Source: Candidatus Brocadiaceae bacterium
GTDB taxonomy: Bacteria > Planctomycetota > Brocadiia > Brocadiales > Brocadiaceae
Direction of reading: 5' to 3'
Assembly: GCA_024653795.1 (NCBI GenBank)
Contig: JANLHY010000082.1
Span: 1 to 9,586, forward strand
DNA: 9,586 bases
Part shown: piece by piece, positions 1-6,057 of the stretch
Layout of the letters: every line of letters starts with the position of its first letter
How positions within the stretch are numbered: the stretch's first letter is position 1
Translations under genes and position numbers: made by a program
Notes under the pieces: model-generated
Told to the model about the DNA's origin: nothing
Database searches by the model: none
Seen by the model: only the letters and a program-made list of their open reading frames with translations

Positions 1-2
1 TT

Positions 3-671
3 AAGGATTATATTGAGCCACGACCAATTGTAGCGCGACGTCATTATATTCAGTCTGGTAACCTTCGCTATTTTGAAGTGCGTTATTGCTCTGTAGCAGA
101 ATTGGTTACAATTTTTAAAACAATAACTTCTGATGCTGATGGAACAATTATTGTGCCGCTCTGTGAAACACCTGAAGAGCGTTCTGTTGCTCTGAAGCTT
201 GTTATGCAACCAGAACTCAAGAATCGGCCAGAAGTTCTTATTGCTATACCACCTCCATTAAACACATTGACAGGGTTACTGCAAGAAGCACAGCGTTGGG
301 AATGGATCGCTAATAATACTCCAGAATTGAATACAGATCGCTTTGCTGCTGAAGAAGTTTCTCGTCAGAGAGATGCTTCTCGAATATCTTTTGAAAGTCG
401 AATTCAGGATTTTATTGGTTTACGACAATTAACGAGGCAATTATCGTTAGAATGGTATTTACAAAACAATAAGCTCAAAATCTCTTCTGGGCGTGAACTT
501 CTTTCAACTTTATCAGATATTTGCGATAAAATATATTTTAATGCACCACGGATTAAGAACGAATTAGTTAATAGACATTCAATAAGTTCTTCAGCAGCAG
601 CGGCACGGATGCGTTTAATAGAAAGGATGCTTACAGCAGCTTCAAAACCTTTCAACAACAAGTACAATTAG
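3..671 (+). CDS. 3' part of a large defence-type ATPase (BrxC/PglY/DUF6079-like), open at the left edge
   Basis: The reading frame is open from the first complete codon (position 3), so the GTG at 78 is not the true start; the gene begins left of the window. About 222 residues are visible, ending at TAG 669-671. Recognisable stretches are RYFEVRY near the visible N-terminus and, near the end, NAPRIKNELVNRHSIS followed by an Ala-rich segment and RLIERML. From memory these match the C-terminal third of very large P-loop ATPases in BREX-like and related defence islands (BrxC, PglY, DUF6079). The Walker motifs would lie outside the window. In those relatives a few hundred residues follow the RLIERML-like segment; here only about 12 follow, so the 3' end looks truncated or replaced. 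The family assignment is from motif memory only. The protein would be cytoplasmic; no signal peptide or membrane segment is seen. The zinc-ribbon gene starts 20 nt downstream. Confidence 0.5.
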   Translation, partial: KDYIEPRPIVARRHYIQSGNLRYFEVRYCSVAELVTIFKTITSDADGTIIVPLCETPEERSVALKLVMQPELKNRPEVLIAIPPPLNTLTGLLQEAQRWEWIANNTPELNTDRFAAEEVSRQRDASRISFESRIQDFIGLRQLTRQLSLEWYLQNNKLKISSGRELLSTLSDICDKIYFNAPRIKNELVNRHSISSSAAAARMRLIERMLTAASKPFNNKYN

Positions 672-691
672 TTTAGTTTTTAAGAGGAAAT

Positions 692-877
692 ATGACTGTC
701 GAAGTAAGAAAATCAACAGTGCGTCATCTTGGACATTGTATTGCTTGTTCTCGATATGATGAAAAAGGAAACGCCACTTATAAGGAAGTGTATGAAATCT
801 GTTTGGGAAAAACAAACATGGTTGCGATACGCTTGTGCATGAGTTGTGCAGTTGAGTTAAAAAAGAAAATCGGATGA
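692..877 (+). CDS. small four-cysteine zinc-ribbon-like protein, 61 aa
   Basis: The ORF starts at ATG 692 and is preceded by AAGAGGA (682-688) with short spacing. It ends with TGA at 875-877, immediately followed by TAA. Two CxxC knuckles are seen, C16-I-A-C19 and C49-M-S-C52, about 30 residues apart; this is the layout of a zinc ribbon or treble clef that would bind one Zn ion. A short basic tail (KKK) ends the protein. No catalytic motif is present. Such small proteins often act as nucleic-acid or protein adaptors, but no function can be assigned here. It lies 20 nt after the truncated ATPase and is probably cotranscribed with it, and it is separated from the HNH gene by about 128 nt containing a hairpin. 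The clean ribosome binding site and the cysteine pattern make it likely to be a real gene; its family is unrecognised. Confidence 0.65.
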   Translation: MTVEVRKSTVRHLGHCIACSRYDEKGNATYKEVYEICLGKTNMVAIRLCMSCAVELKKKIG

Positions 878-924
878 TAAATCTTACAGAGTTGTAATCT
901 TAGTAAATATTCAAACGAAAAATA

Positions 925-941
925 CACTTTGTTCCAAAGTG
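925..941 (+). terminator. perfect 7-bp hairpin, possible weak terminator between the zinc-ribbon and HNH genes
   Basis: CACTTTG (925-931) pairs perfectly with CAAAGTG (935-941) around a 3-nt loop. A pyrimidine-rich stretch with TCTCTTTTCTC follows from 946, rather than a clean T tract. It could end transcription of the left genes or act as a leader structure for the HNH gene. The stem is short and AT-biased, so this is tentative. Confidence 0.3.
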
Positions 942-1005
942 CGCATCTCTTTTCTCGTTAGAGCGTACCGGCTATAGGATAAACCGGATTCGAAGGCATT
1001 TCTTG

Positions 1006-2157
1006 ATGTCTCAAAACGAATTTAAAAATTTAACCAACAAGTTATGTGAAGCCTCTCTACGTTATCCAGAAAAACCTTTTTTTCTTGGCCAAGTATTTAA
1101 CAACACTACTAACTCTTACAAGCTATTTTGGTTTCTCGGCCTGTTAAATATCATCAAAAGAGGCACTGAAACCACATTTCCGCTAAATGATATTTTCCGT
1201 GAAATGGTCGTTGTCGCGTGGCATCCAGTATGTTTTTATCGTCTCTCCCTTGGACGACAAGATAAACTTCAAGATGCAATTTTGGAGATAAAACAAGATT
1301 CTGGATTACCTCCTAACGCAGAGTTGGCGGATATTCACAAATATTTAGAATCTTCGAATAAAGTTCAAACCCAACTTGAGAATTTCTGTCGTTATGTTCC
1401 AACACGCTTTTTAACACCTTGGTTTAGCAATCAATTGCGAGGCATTCAGGATGATTTACGCCGCACACGACAAATTGCGCTTTTGGCGGCTCAAGGCCAA
1501 AATACACCATTAGCTTGTCCTTACTACTTTGACATTTCTGCCAAAAAGAAAGTGATAAAGTTAAATAAATCATGGTGTATTTTTATTATTGAAAATCTTG
1601 GTGTAATTCAATCATTTGCAGAATACCATCTTGTGCAATATTTACAGGCAAAAAATCCAAATACTCCAGGTATCATAAATAAACTACAAGCACCTACTGA
1701 ACGACAGTTGACATTTGCACGCGAATTTTGGCGAGTGGTGCGAGCCGATTTCATAAATAATTCAAAAGCAGAACATTTTAAGGATATATATTTGGAAAAG
1801 CCTATTGGCAGTACCTTTTCAATTGACCATTTTTTGCCGTGGAGTTTCGTTGCTCATGATCTTTTATGGAACCTAACGCCAGTTGAGAAAACAACAAACT
1901 CACGAAAAGGTGATTCAATTCCTGATCTCAATTTGTATTTACCTCGACTTGCCCAAATTCATCGTGAATCAATTGTAGCGATTAAGAAAAGACCAAGATT
2001 TCTTGAAGATTACACAGAATTCTTTAAACAAGATGCACCTGGACTACTATCTTTGAGTGAGGAAGCATTTATCACAAAATATCGTGAAATAGTCATGCCA
2101 CAAGCTCAAATTGCGATAAACCAGGGATTTGAAGGAGGTTGGATTTTTCAAAGGTAA
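1006..2157 (+). CDS. HNH endonuclease, 383 aa
   Basis: The preferred start is ATG 1006, with GAAGG at 992-996 nine nucleotides upstream. A TTG at 1003 would add one residue and is less likely. The nuclease signature is near the C-terminus (numbering from ATG 1006): IDHFLPWSF with D274-H275, then WNLTP with central N289, then N298-S-R-K301. This gives the H...N...N pattern and the NxxK-type end of HNH (beta-beta-alpha metal) nucleases, which cut DNA with one divalent metal ion. The first 260 residues are a helical region of unknown role, probably DNA or partner recognition; LACPYYFDIS and YLQAKNPNTPG are features I associate with this group of defence-island HNH proteins. No membrane segment or signal peptide is visible. 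It is the first gene of the cassette and its stop lies 16 nt before the HIT start, which strongly suggests coupled expression. The HNH call is firm; the target is unknown. Confidence 0.85.
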   Translation: MSQNEFKNLTNKLCEASLRYPEKPFFLGQVFNNTTNSYKLFWFLGLLNIIKRGTETTFPLNDIFREMVVVAWHPVCFYRLSLGRQDKLQDAILEIKQDSGLPPNAELADIHKYLESSNKVQTQLENFCRYVPTRFLTPWFSNQLRGIQDDLRRTRQIALLAAQGQNTPLACPYYFDISAKKKVIKLNKSWCIFIIENLGVIQSFAEYHLVQYLQAKNPNTPGIINKLQAPTERQLTFAREFWRVVRADFINNSKAEHFKDIYLEKPIGSTFSIDHFLPWSFVAHDLLWNLTPVEKTTNSRKGDSIPDLNLYLPRLAQIHRESIVAIKKRPRFLEDYTEFFKQDAPGLLSLSEEAFITKYREIVMPQAQIAINQGFEGGWIFQR

Positions 2158-2173
2158 TTTTTACAGGCATAAT

Positions 2174-2551
2174 ATGAAATTATTTGGAACGATAGAACAA
2201 GATAAAATAATTGCAGAAGATGATTATTTCATGGTTGTTTTTGATAAGTATCCTGTTTCTCCTGGACATAGCCTAATAATCATAAAGCGTCCAAAAGCTA
2301 GATTTCTTGAATTAACACAAGAAGAACAAGCAACACTTGTAAAATGGGTTGACTGGACTGTTAGATATCTTGAAAAAAATCTTAATCCTAAGCCAGATGG
2401 ATTTAATCTAGGAATAAACGATGGCGAAGCGGCTGGACAAACGGTGGGACAATTCCATTTCCATGTTATTCCAAGGTACAATGGTGATACAAAAGATCCA
2501 CGTGGTGGAGTAAGATGGGTAATTCCACATAAGGCAGAGTATTGGGATTAA
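2174..2551 (+). CDS. HIT-family nucleotide hydrolase/transferase, 125 aa
   Basis: This is a complete single-domain HIT protein of usual length. Key stretches are SPGHSLIIIKRP with H32 (the conserved PGH turn), GFNLGINDGEAAGQTVGQ, and then Q93-F-H95-F-H97-V-I-P-R. H95 aligns with the nucleophilic central His of the H-x-H-x-H triad (as in Fhit); the first His is replaced by Gln. The C-terminal part, GDTKDPRGGVRWVIP, is one I recall from HIT proteins in defence neighbourhoods. HIT enzymes cleave or transfer nucleoside monophosphates (ApnA, AMP-conjugates, adenylylated DNA ends as in aprataxin); the substrate here is unknown. The start is ATG 2174. An in-frame TTG at 2129 would overlap the HNH gene and extend ahead of the conserved fold. 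A very strong AAGGAGGT at 2132-2139 lies inside the HNH end but is 34 nt from the ATG; a weaker ACAGG (2163-2167) is closer. Reinitiation after the HNH stop is plausible. Confidence 0.88.
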   Translation: MKLFGTIEQDKIIAEDDYFMVVFDKYPVSPGHSLIIIKRPKARFLELTQEEQATLVKWVDWTVRYLEKNLNPKPDGFNLGINDGEAAGQTVGQFHFHVIPRYNGDTKDPRGGVRWVIPHKAEYWD

Positions 2552-2557
2552 GCAAAA

Positions 2558-2593
2558 AACCTAGCTACATACTTTCTAAATTCTAGCGAGGTT
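2558..2593 (+). terminator. stem-loop just after the HIT gene
   Basis: AACCTAGCTA (2558-2567) faces TAGCGAGGTT (2584-2593), giving nine of ten base pairs with one internal mismatch and a 16-nt loop. It sits 6 nt after the HIT stop codon, preceded by a run of A and followed by an AT-rich stretch (ATTATAAA) rather than a clean U tract. It could attenuate transcription between HIT and helicase, or serve as a bidirectional terminator or mRNA-stabilising hairpin. Pairing is seen directly; function is inferred. Confidence 0.4.
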
Positions 2594-2644
2594 ATTATAA
2601 AGGCATAGGATACGCGTCCTCTATTTCAGGATGCAATATGTAAA

Positions 2645-2671
2645 ATGACATAGTGTAAGGTCGAATATAAA
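2645..2671 (+). promoter_or_regulatory. possible weak sigma-70-type promoter ahead of the helicase gene
   Basis: ATGACA (2645-2650, one mismatch to TTGACA) and TATAAA (2666-2671, one mismatch to TATAAT) are separated by only 15 nt, which is shorter than ideal. It lies in the 179-nt gap between the HIT stop and the helicase start. A strong ribosome binding site (AAGGAAAGGA, 2714-2723) follows, 7 nt before ATG 2731. The gap shows no other ORF. Confidence 0.22.
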
Positions 2672-2730
2672 AAGATTTCAAATTTATCAGGAAAATTGCC
2701 TACTTACAGATGTAAGGAAAGGAACAAAAA

Positions 2731-5241
2731 ATGGTCGACTTTAGCAAACGACTTGGGAAAAAGATTTCTGAAAGACCTATTGATCCTATTCAAATTTATG
2801 ATACTCTTGACCGTGAAAGTGACAAAGGACCGTTAAGAGATGTACAACGTGAGATTTTAAATAAATGGTATAAAGATTATCGTTCTAATCGTGATGTTGT
2901 CTTAAAACTGCACACCGGACAAGGAAAGACGCTAATCGGTTTGCTTATATTACAGTCAAAGTTAAATGAAAAGAAAGAGCCTGTTGTTTATCTCTGCCCA
3001 AATAACTTTTTAGTTAATCAAACGTGTTTACAAGCGCAGCAATTTGGTATACGTTATTGTATTGCTGAAAGTAACCTTCCTGATGAATTTAGCAACGGTA
3101 ATGCTATTTTGATTACTTCAGTACAAAAGCTATTCAATGGCTTAACGAAGTTTCATATAGGTACTCAATCTATAGTGGTTTCAGCGCTTCTTATGGATGA
3201 TTCCCATGCATGTATTGATGCAATCCGTGACTCGCTGATTATCAAGCTTGAAAGAAAAGAGCCTGCTTATCACCAAATTATTGATCTTTTTGCTCGATCT
3301 TTAGAAAATCAAGGTGCTGGTACGTATGCAGATATACGCAACGAAAGCTATAATGCATTGCTACCTATACCATACTGGGAATGGAATGATCGGCAATCTG
3401 AAGTGATTAAAATCTTGGCAAAACAAAAGGATATTGATTCAATAAAGTTTGTATGGCCATTAATTAAAGATCATATTCAAGACTGTCAATGTGTGGTATC
3501 AGGTAATAATATTGAGATTATGCCTTATCTTCTCCCTTTAGATATGTTTGGTACATACTGGAAGACTGCACATCGAGTTTTTATGTCTGCAACAGTCCTT
3601 GATGATTCCTTTCTTATAAAGGGTCTACAGTTGCAATCTGAGGCAATAAAAAATCCGCTTATCCTTAAAAATGAAAAGTGGTCTGGTGAAAAGATGATTC
3701 TAATCCCATCATTGATTGACGAAACACTAGATCGGTCAACTATCGTCAACAAGTTTGGGATGCCGAAGTCTGGTAGGACGTTTGGTGTAGCAGCATTAGT
3801 ACCGAGTTTTAAAAATACACTCGACTGGAAAGCGTGCGGTGCTACGATTGCCACCAAGGAAACTATAGATTCTGAGATTGAAAAATTGAGAAACGGCAAC
3901 TTTGGAACACCATTGGTAATTGTAAATCGCTATGATGGTATTGATTTTCCTGATAACATGTGTCGTGTGTTGATATTTGATTCAAAGCCATATTCTGAAA
4001 ATCTAATTGATAGATACATTGATGGGTGTAGGGCTGAAAGTAATGTAACTACTATTCGTACCATGAGAATTATTGAGCAAGGACTCGGTCGCAGTGTTCG
4101 TGGGGAAAAAGACTATTGTGTCATTGTTATGACTGGTGCTGAGCTGATTAAGGCTATTCGTGTACAATCAACAAGAAAATACTTATCAAAACAGACACAG
4201 GCACAAATTGAAATAGGTATAGAGATTGCGCAAATGGCAAAAGAAGAGGTCAATCAAGGAGATGATGTATTTCAAGCACTGCTAAAATTAGCAAATCAGT
4301 GCCTAAAACGAGATACTAGTTGGAAAGCTTTCTATACAGAAAAAATGGAATCGGTGAACTTTGGCTATTCAACCCCTAAAATTCTAGATGTATTCGAATT
4401 GGAGCTGGCTGCAGAAACTAAATTTCAACAGGGAGATACAGACAGCGCAGTTAAACTTCTTCAAAAACTGATTGATGAGCATATCAAAGATGACACAGAC
4501 AAGGGATATTATTTGCAAGAGATGGCAAGATATACATATACTGGCAGTAAATCTGAGTCAAATAGATTACAAGTAGAAGCGCATCGTAAGAATAGGTATT
4601 TAATGAAACCACGCACTGGTATGCATTTTGATCGAATTATGGTAATTAGCCAGCAGCGAGTTGAAAATATCATAAAATGGATTGGTTCTTTTGAAAATTT
4701 TGAAGAGTTAAATGTCGCGTTAGAAGACATTCTCGGCCGTCTCTTGTTTGGCGTTAAAGCAGATCATTTTGAACAGGCTTTTGACGAATTGGGTAAGGCT
4801 CTTGGATTTCCATCCCAGAGACCAGATAAGGAATGGAAGGAAGGGCCGGATAATCTTTGGGGGATGCGTGATGGTAAATATCTGCTCGTTGAATGTAAAA
4901 GTGAAGTAGCGTTAGACCGTGCAGAAATATACAAAGACGAAACTGGCCAAATGAATAATGCATGTGCATGGTTTACCAAGAACTATCAAGGTGGAAATGC
5001 AACTAAAATAATGATTATTCCGACTAATAAAGTTAGTAAAGCGGCGGGTTTTAACGAAGAAGTTCAAATTATGCAGAAGAGTGAACTTCGCAAACTTACA
5101 AAAAATGTCAAAACTTTTTTCTCAGAATTCAAAAACATTGATTTTAAAAATCTATCTGAAAAGAGGGTTCAAGAACTTCTCAACATACATGAACTTTCAG
5201 TTGATTCAATACTTACACAATACTGTAAGAGTATTCGTTAA
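2731..5241 (+). CDS. SF2 DEAD/DEAH-type helicase with C-terminal PD-(D/E)XK-like nuclease domain, 836 aa
   Basis: The start is ATG 2731 with a strong upstream AAGGAAAGGA. Helicase motifs appear in order: Walker A HTGQGKT (61-67), motif II MDDSHA (155-160, D156-D157-S-H159), motif III-like FMSATV (284-289), motif V RYDGIDFPD (400-408) and motif VI EQGLGRSVRG (449-458). The YDGIDFPD...GLGRSVR pattern recalls XPD/Rad3-like SF2 helicases. Motif II has Asp where DEAH proteins have Glu. A helical region follows (about 470-690), including a part around 560-590 that looks TPR-like. Near the C-terminus, GPDNLW (D707), VECKSEV (E721-C-K723) and Q740 form a D...ExK...Q pattern typical of PD-(D/E)XK nucleases. 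The protein probably unwinds or moves along DNA with ATP and cuts it. It is soluble, with no signal peptide. It follows the HIT gene by 179 nt and ends 30 nt before the motor gene. The helicase call is firm; the nuclease call is by motif only. Confidence 0.88.
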   Translation: MVDFSKRLGKKISERPIDPIQIYDTLDRESDKGPLRDVQREILNKWYKDYRSNRDVVLKLHTGQGKTLIGLLILQSKLNEKKEPVVYLCPNNFLVNQTCLQAQQFGIRYCIAESNLPDEFSNGNAILITSVQKLFNGLTKFHIGTQSIVVSALLMDDSHACIDAIRDSLIIKLERKEPAYHQIIDLFARSLENQGAGTYADIRNESYNALLPIPYWEWNDRQSEVIKILAKQKDIDSIKFVWPLIKDHIQDCQCVVSGNNIEIMPYLLPLDMFGTYWKTAHRVFMSATVLDDSFLIKGLQLQSEAIKNPLILKNEKWSGEKMILIPSLIDETLDRSTIVNKFGMPKSGRTFGVAALVPSFKNTLDWKACGATIATKETIDSEIEKLRNGNFGTPLVIVNRYDGIDFPDNMCRVLIFDSKPYSENLIDRYIDGCRAESNVTTIRTMRIIEQGLGRSVRGEKDYCVIVMTGAELIKAIRVQSTRKYLSKQTQAQIEIGIEIAQMAKEEVNQGDDVFQALLKLANQCLKRDTSWKAFYTEKMESVNFGYSTPKILDVFELELAAETKFQQGDTDSAVKLLQKLIDEHIKDDTDKGYYLQEMARYTYTGSKSESNRLQVEAHRKNRYLMKPRTGMHFDRIMVISQQRVENIIKWIGSFENFEELNVALEDILGRLLFGVKADHFEQAFDELGKALGFPSQRPDKEWKEGPDNLWGMRDGKYLLVECKSEVALDRAEIYKDETGQMNNACAWFTKNYQGGNATKIMIIPTNKVSKAAGFNEEVQIMQKSELRKLTKNVKTFFSEFKNIDFKNLSEKRVQELLNIHELSVDSILTQYCKSIR

Positions 5242-5271
5242 TAATGAACGGCTGAGAGTAAATAGGGTTGT

Positions 5272-5832
5272 TTGAGATGGGATCGATCTGTTGCTAAATC
5301 ATCTCTTCAACTTAAGTTTTTTTTAGAACTCGATGTTATTCTCTCAAATGGAGAAGCCGATACTTATTCTAAACAACTTATTTGGGTTTTTAATCCAAAT
5401 GCAGTTCCTAGTGAATTTTATGAAGATTGGTCGCGCCTGGTTGATCATCCTCTTGTTTATTGTCGTGCTAATCGTGAACCTGTTAGTGGTAAAGGATGTT
5501 TTCAATCACTCGATCTGAAGAATGTAAAAACTTTGATTCCTACTTACGATAAGGATAGGGGATCCTTTATTTCTGTTTACAAGAAGGATAATGATATTTC
5601 GCTTCTCTGGCCTACAAATTTAAATAAAGCTATTATGTATGAACAAACTGCGAGCAAGCTTCTCAGTTTATTTCAAACATTTCAGACAAGCTATTCTGCT
5701 GCAATAAAGGAATTTGCATGCGAAGGATTGGTTAGTGAATTTCTTCTTAAACAGCTTACTGATTATGGCATACTTCTATATATAATTTGCAAGGAAGCGA
5801 AAGGGGATCGTAATCGAGATTTACTCCTTTGA
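5272..5832 (+). CDS. 5' piece of a split FtsK-like defence motor gene (ends at in-frame TGA), 186 aa
   Basis: This ORF runs from a TTG (5272) to TGA 5830-5832 in frame 1. Coding sequence of the same protein continues in the same frame directly after the TGA, so this is the upstream half of one gene, not a separate protein. Stretches such as KQLIWVFNPNAVPSEF and FQTSYSAAIKEF look like the interior of large FtsK/DptH-like defence proteins rather than a natural N-terminus. The start is poor: TTG with only AGGG four nucleotides upstream, and no in-frame ATG or GTG until well inside the ORF. Stops occur in all three frames between 5245 and 5275. This suggests that the original 5' part of the gene has been lost. 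If translated alone it would make a fragment with no ATPase or nuclease motif. It lies 30 nt after the helicase stop. Confidence 0.6.
   Translation: MRWDRSVAKSSLQLKFFLELDVILSNGEADTYSKQLIWVFNPNAVPSEFYEDWSRLVDHPLVYCRANREPVSGKGCFQSLDLKNVKTLIPTYDKDRGSFISVYKKDNDISLLWPTNLNKAIMYEQTASKLLSLFQTFQTSYSAAIKEFACEGLVSEFLLKQLTDYGILLYIICKEAKGDRNRDLLL
5830..5832 (+). other. in-frame TGA interrupting the motor gene
   Basis: The frame reads ...RDLLL-TGA-PLLSIGTV... and is open without another stop from 5833 to 9133. The residues after the TGA lead into TPWHPLRL, a motif expected to be continuous with the upstream part. A single C-to-T change (CGA to TGA) would explain it. TGA followed by C is a leaky stop context in bacteria, so low readthrough is possible. 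TGA is also the terminal stop of the zinc-ribbon gene, which argues against a reassigned code. Confidence 0.75.
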
Positions 5833-6057
5833 CCTCTCCTATCGATCGGGACAGTTGCTGTTGAAGGTGGCAGAGTAACTGCGATCGTAACACCTTGGCA
5901 TCCATTAAGACTTGCGGCAATAGCTATCAAAGCTCATCAGGTTGCATCTTTAGTTAAGCATTTACTAACAGCTGAAGAAATATATTTTGGTGATACACGG
6001 CTATTTTTTAAAGAACTCAAGGAGGAATTTGAACATCCTTACTATCCTGAAATCGTA

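Noticed and set aside
78..80. GTG as the start of the left-hand gene
   Set aside because: The same frame is open to the window edge with family-like residues upstream (RHYIQSGNLRYF), so the true start lies outside.
5081..5275. Plus-strand 64-residue ORF overlapping the helicase end
   Set aside because: It lies almost wholly inside the helicase gene in another frame and has no independent support.
5333..5518. Hydrophobic 61-residue ORF that looks like a small membrane protein
   Set aside because: It overlaps the motor gene in another frame; the hydrophobicity follows from T-rich codons of the real frame.
5830..5832. Reassigned genetic code in which TGA is sense
   Set aside because: TGA ends the zinc-ribbon ORF at 875-877, and the other large ORFs contain no internal TGA, so one isolated TGA is better explained by mutation, error or leakiness.
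5827..5833. CTT-TGA-C, identical to the prfB (RF2) programmed +1 frameshift site
   Set aside because: A +1 shift leads into a frame that stops after about 15 codons (TAA at 5876), while the family-like sequence continues in the original frame. There is also no Shine-Dalgarno-like element directly upstream as in prfB.
5830..5880. TGA as a selenocysteine codon
   Set aside because: No convincing SECIS-like hairpin follows the TGA, and the flanking residues do not resemble a redox-active site.
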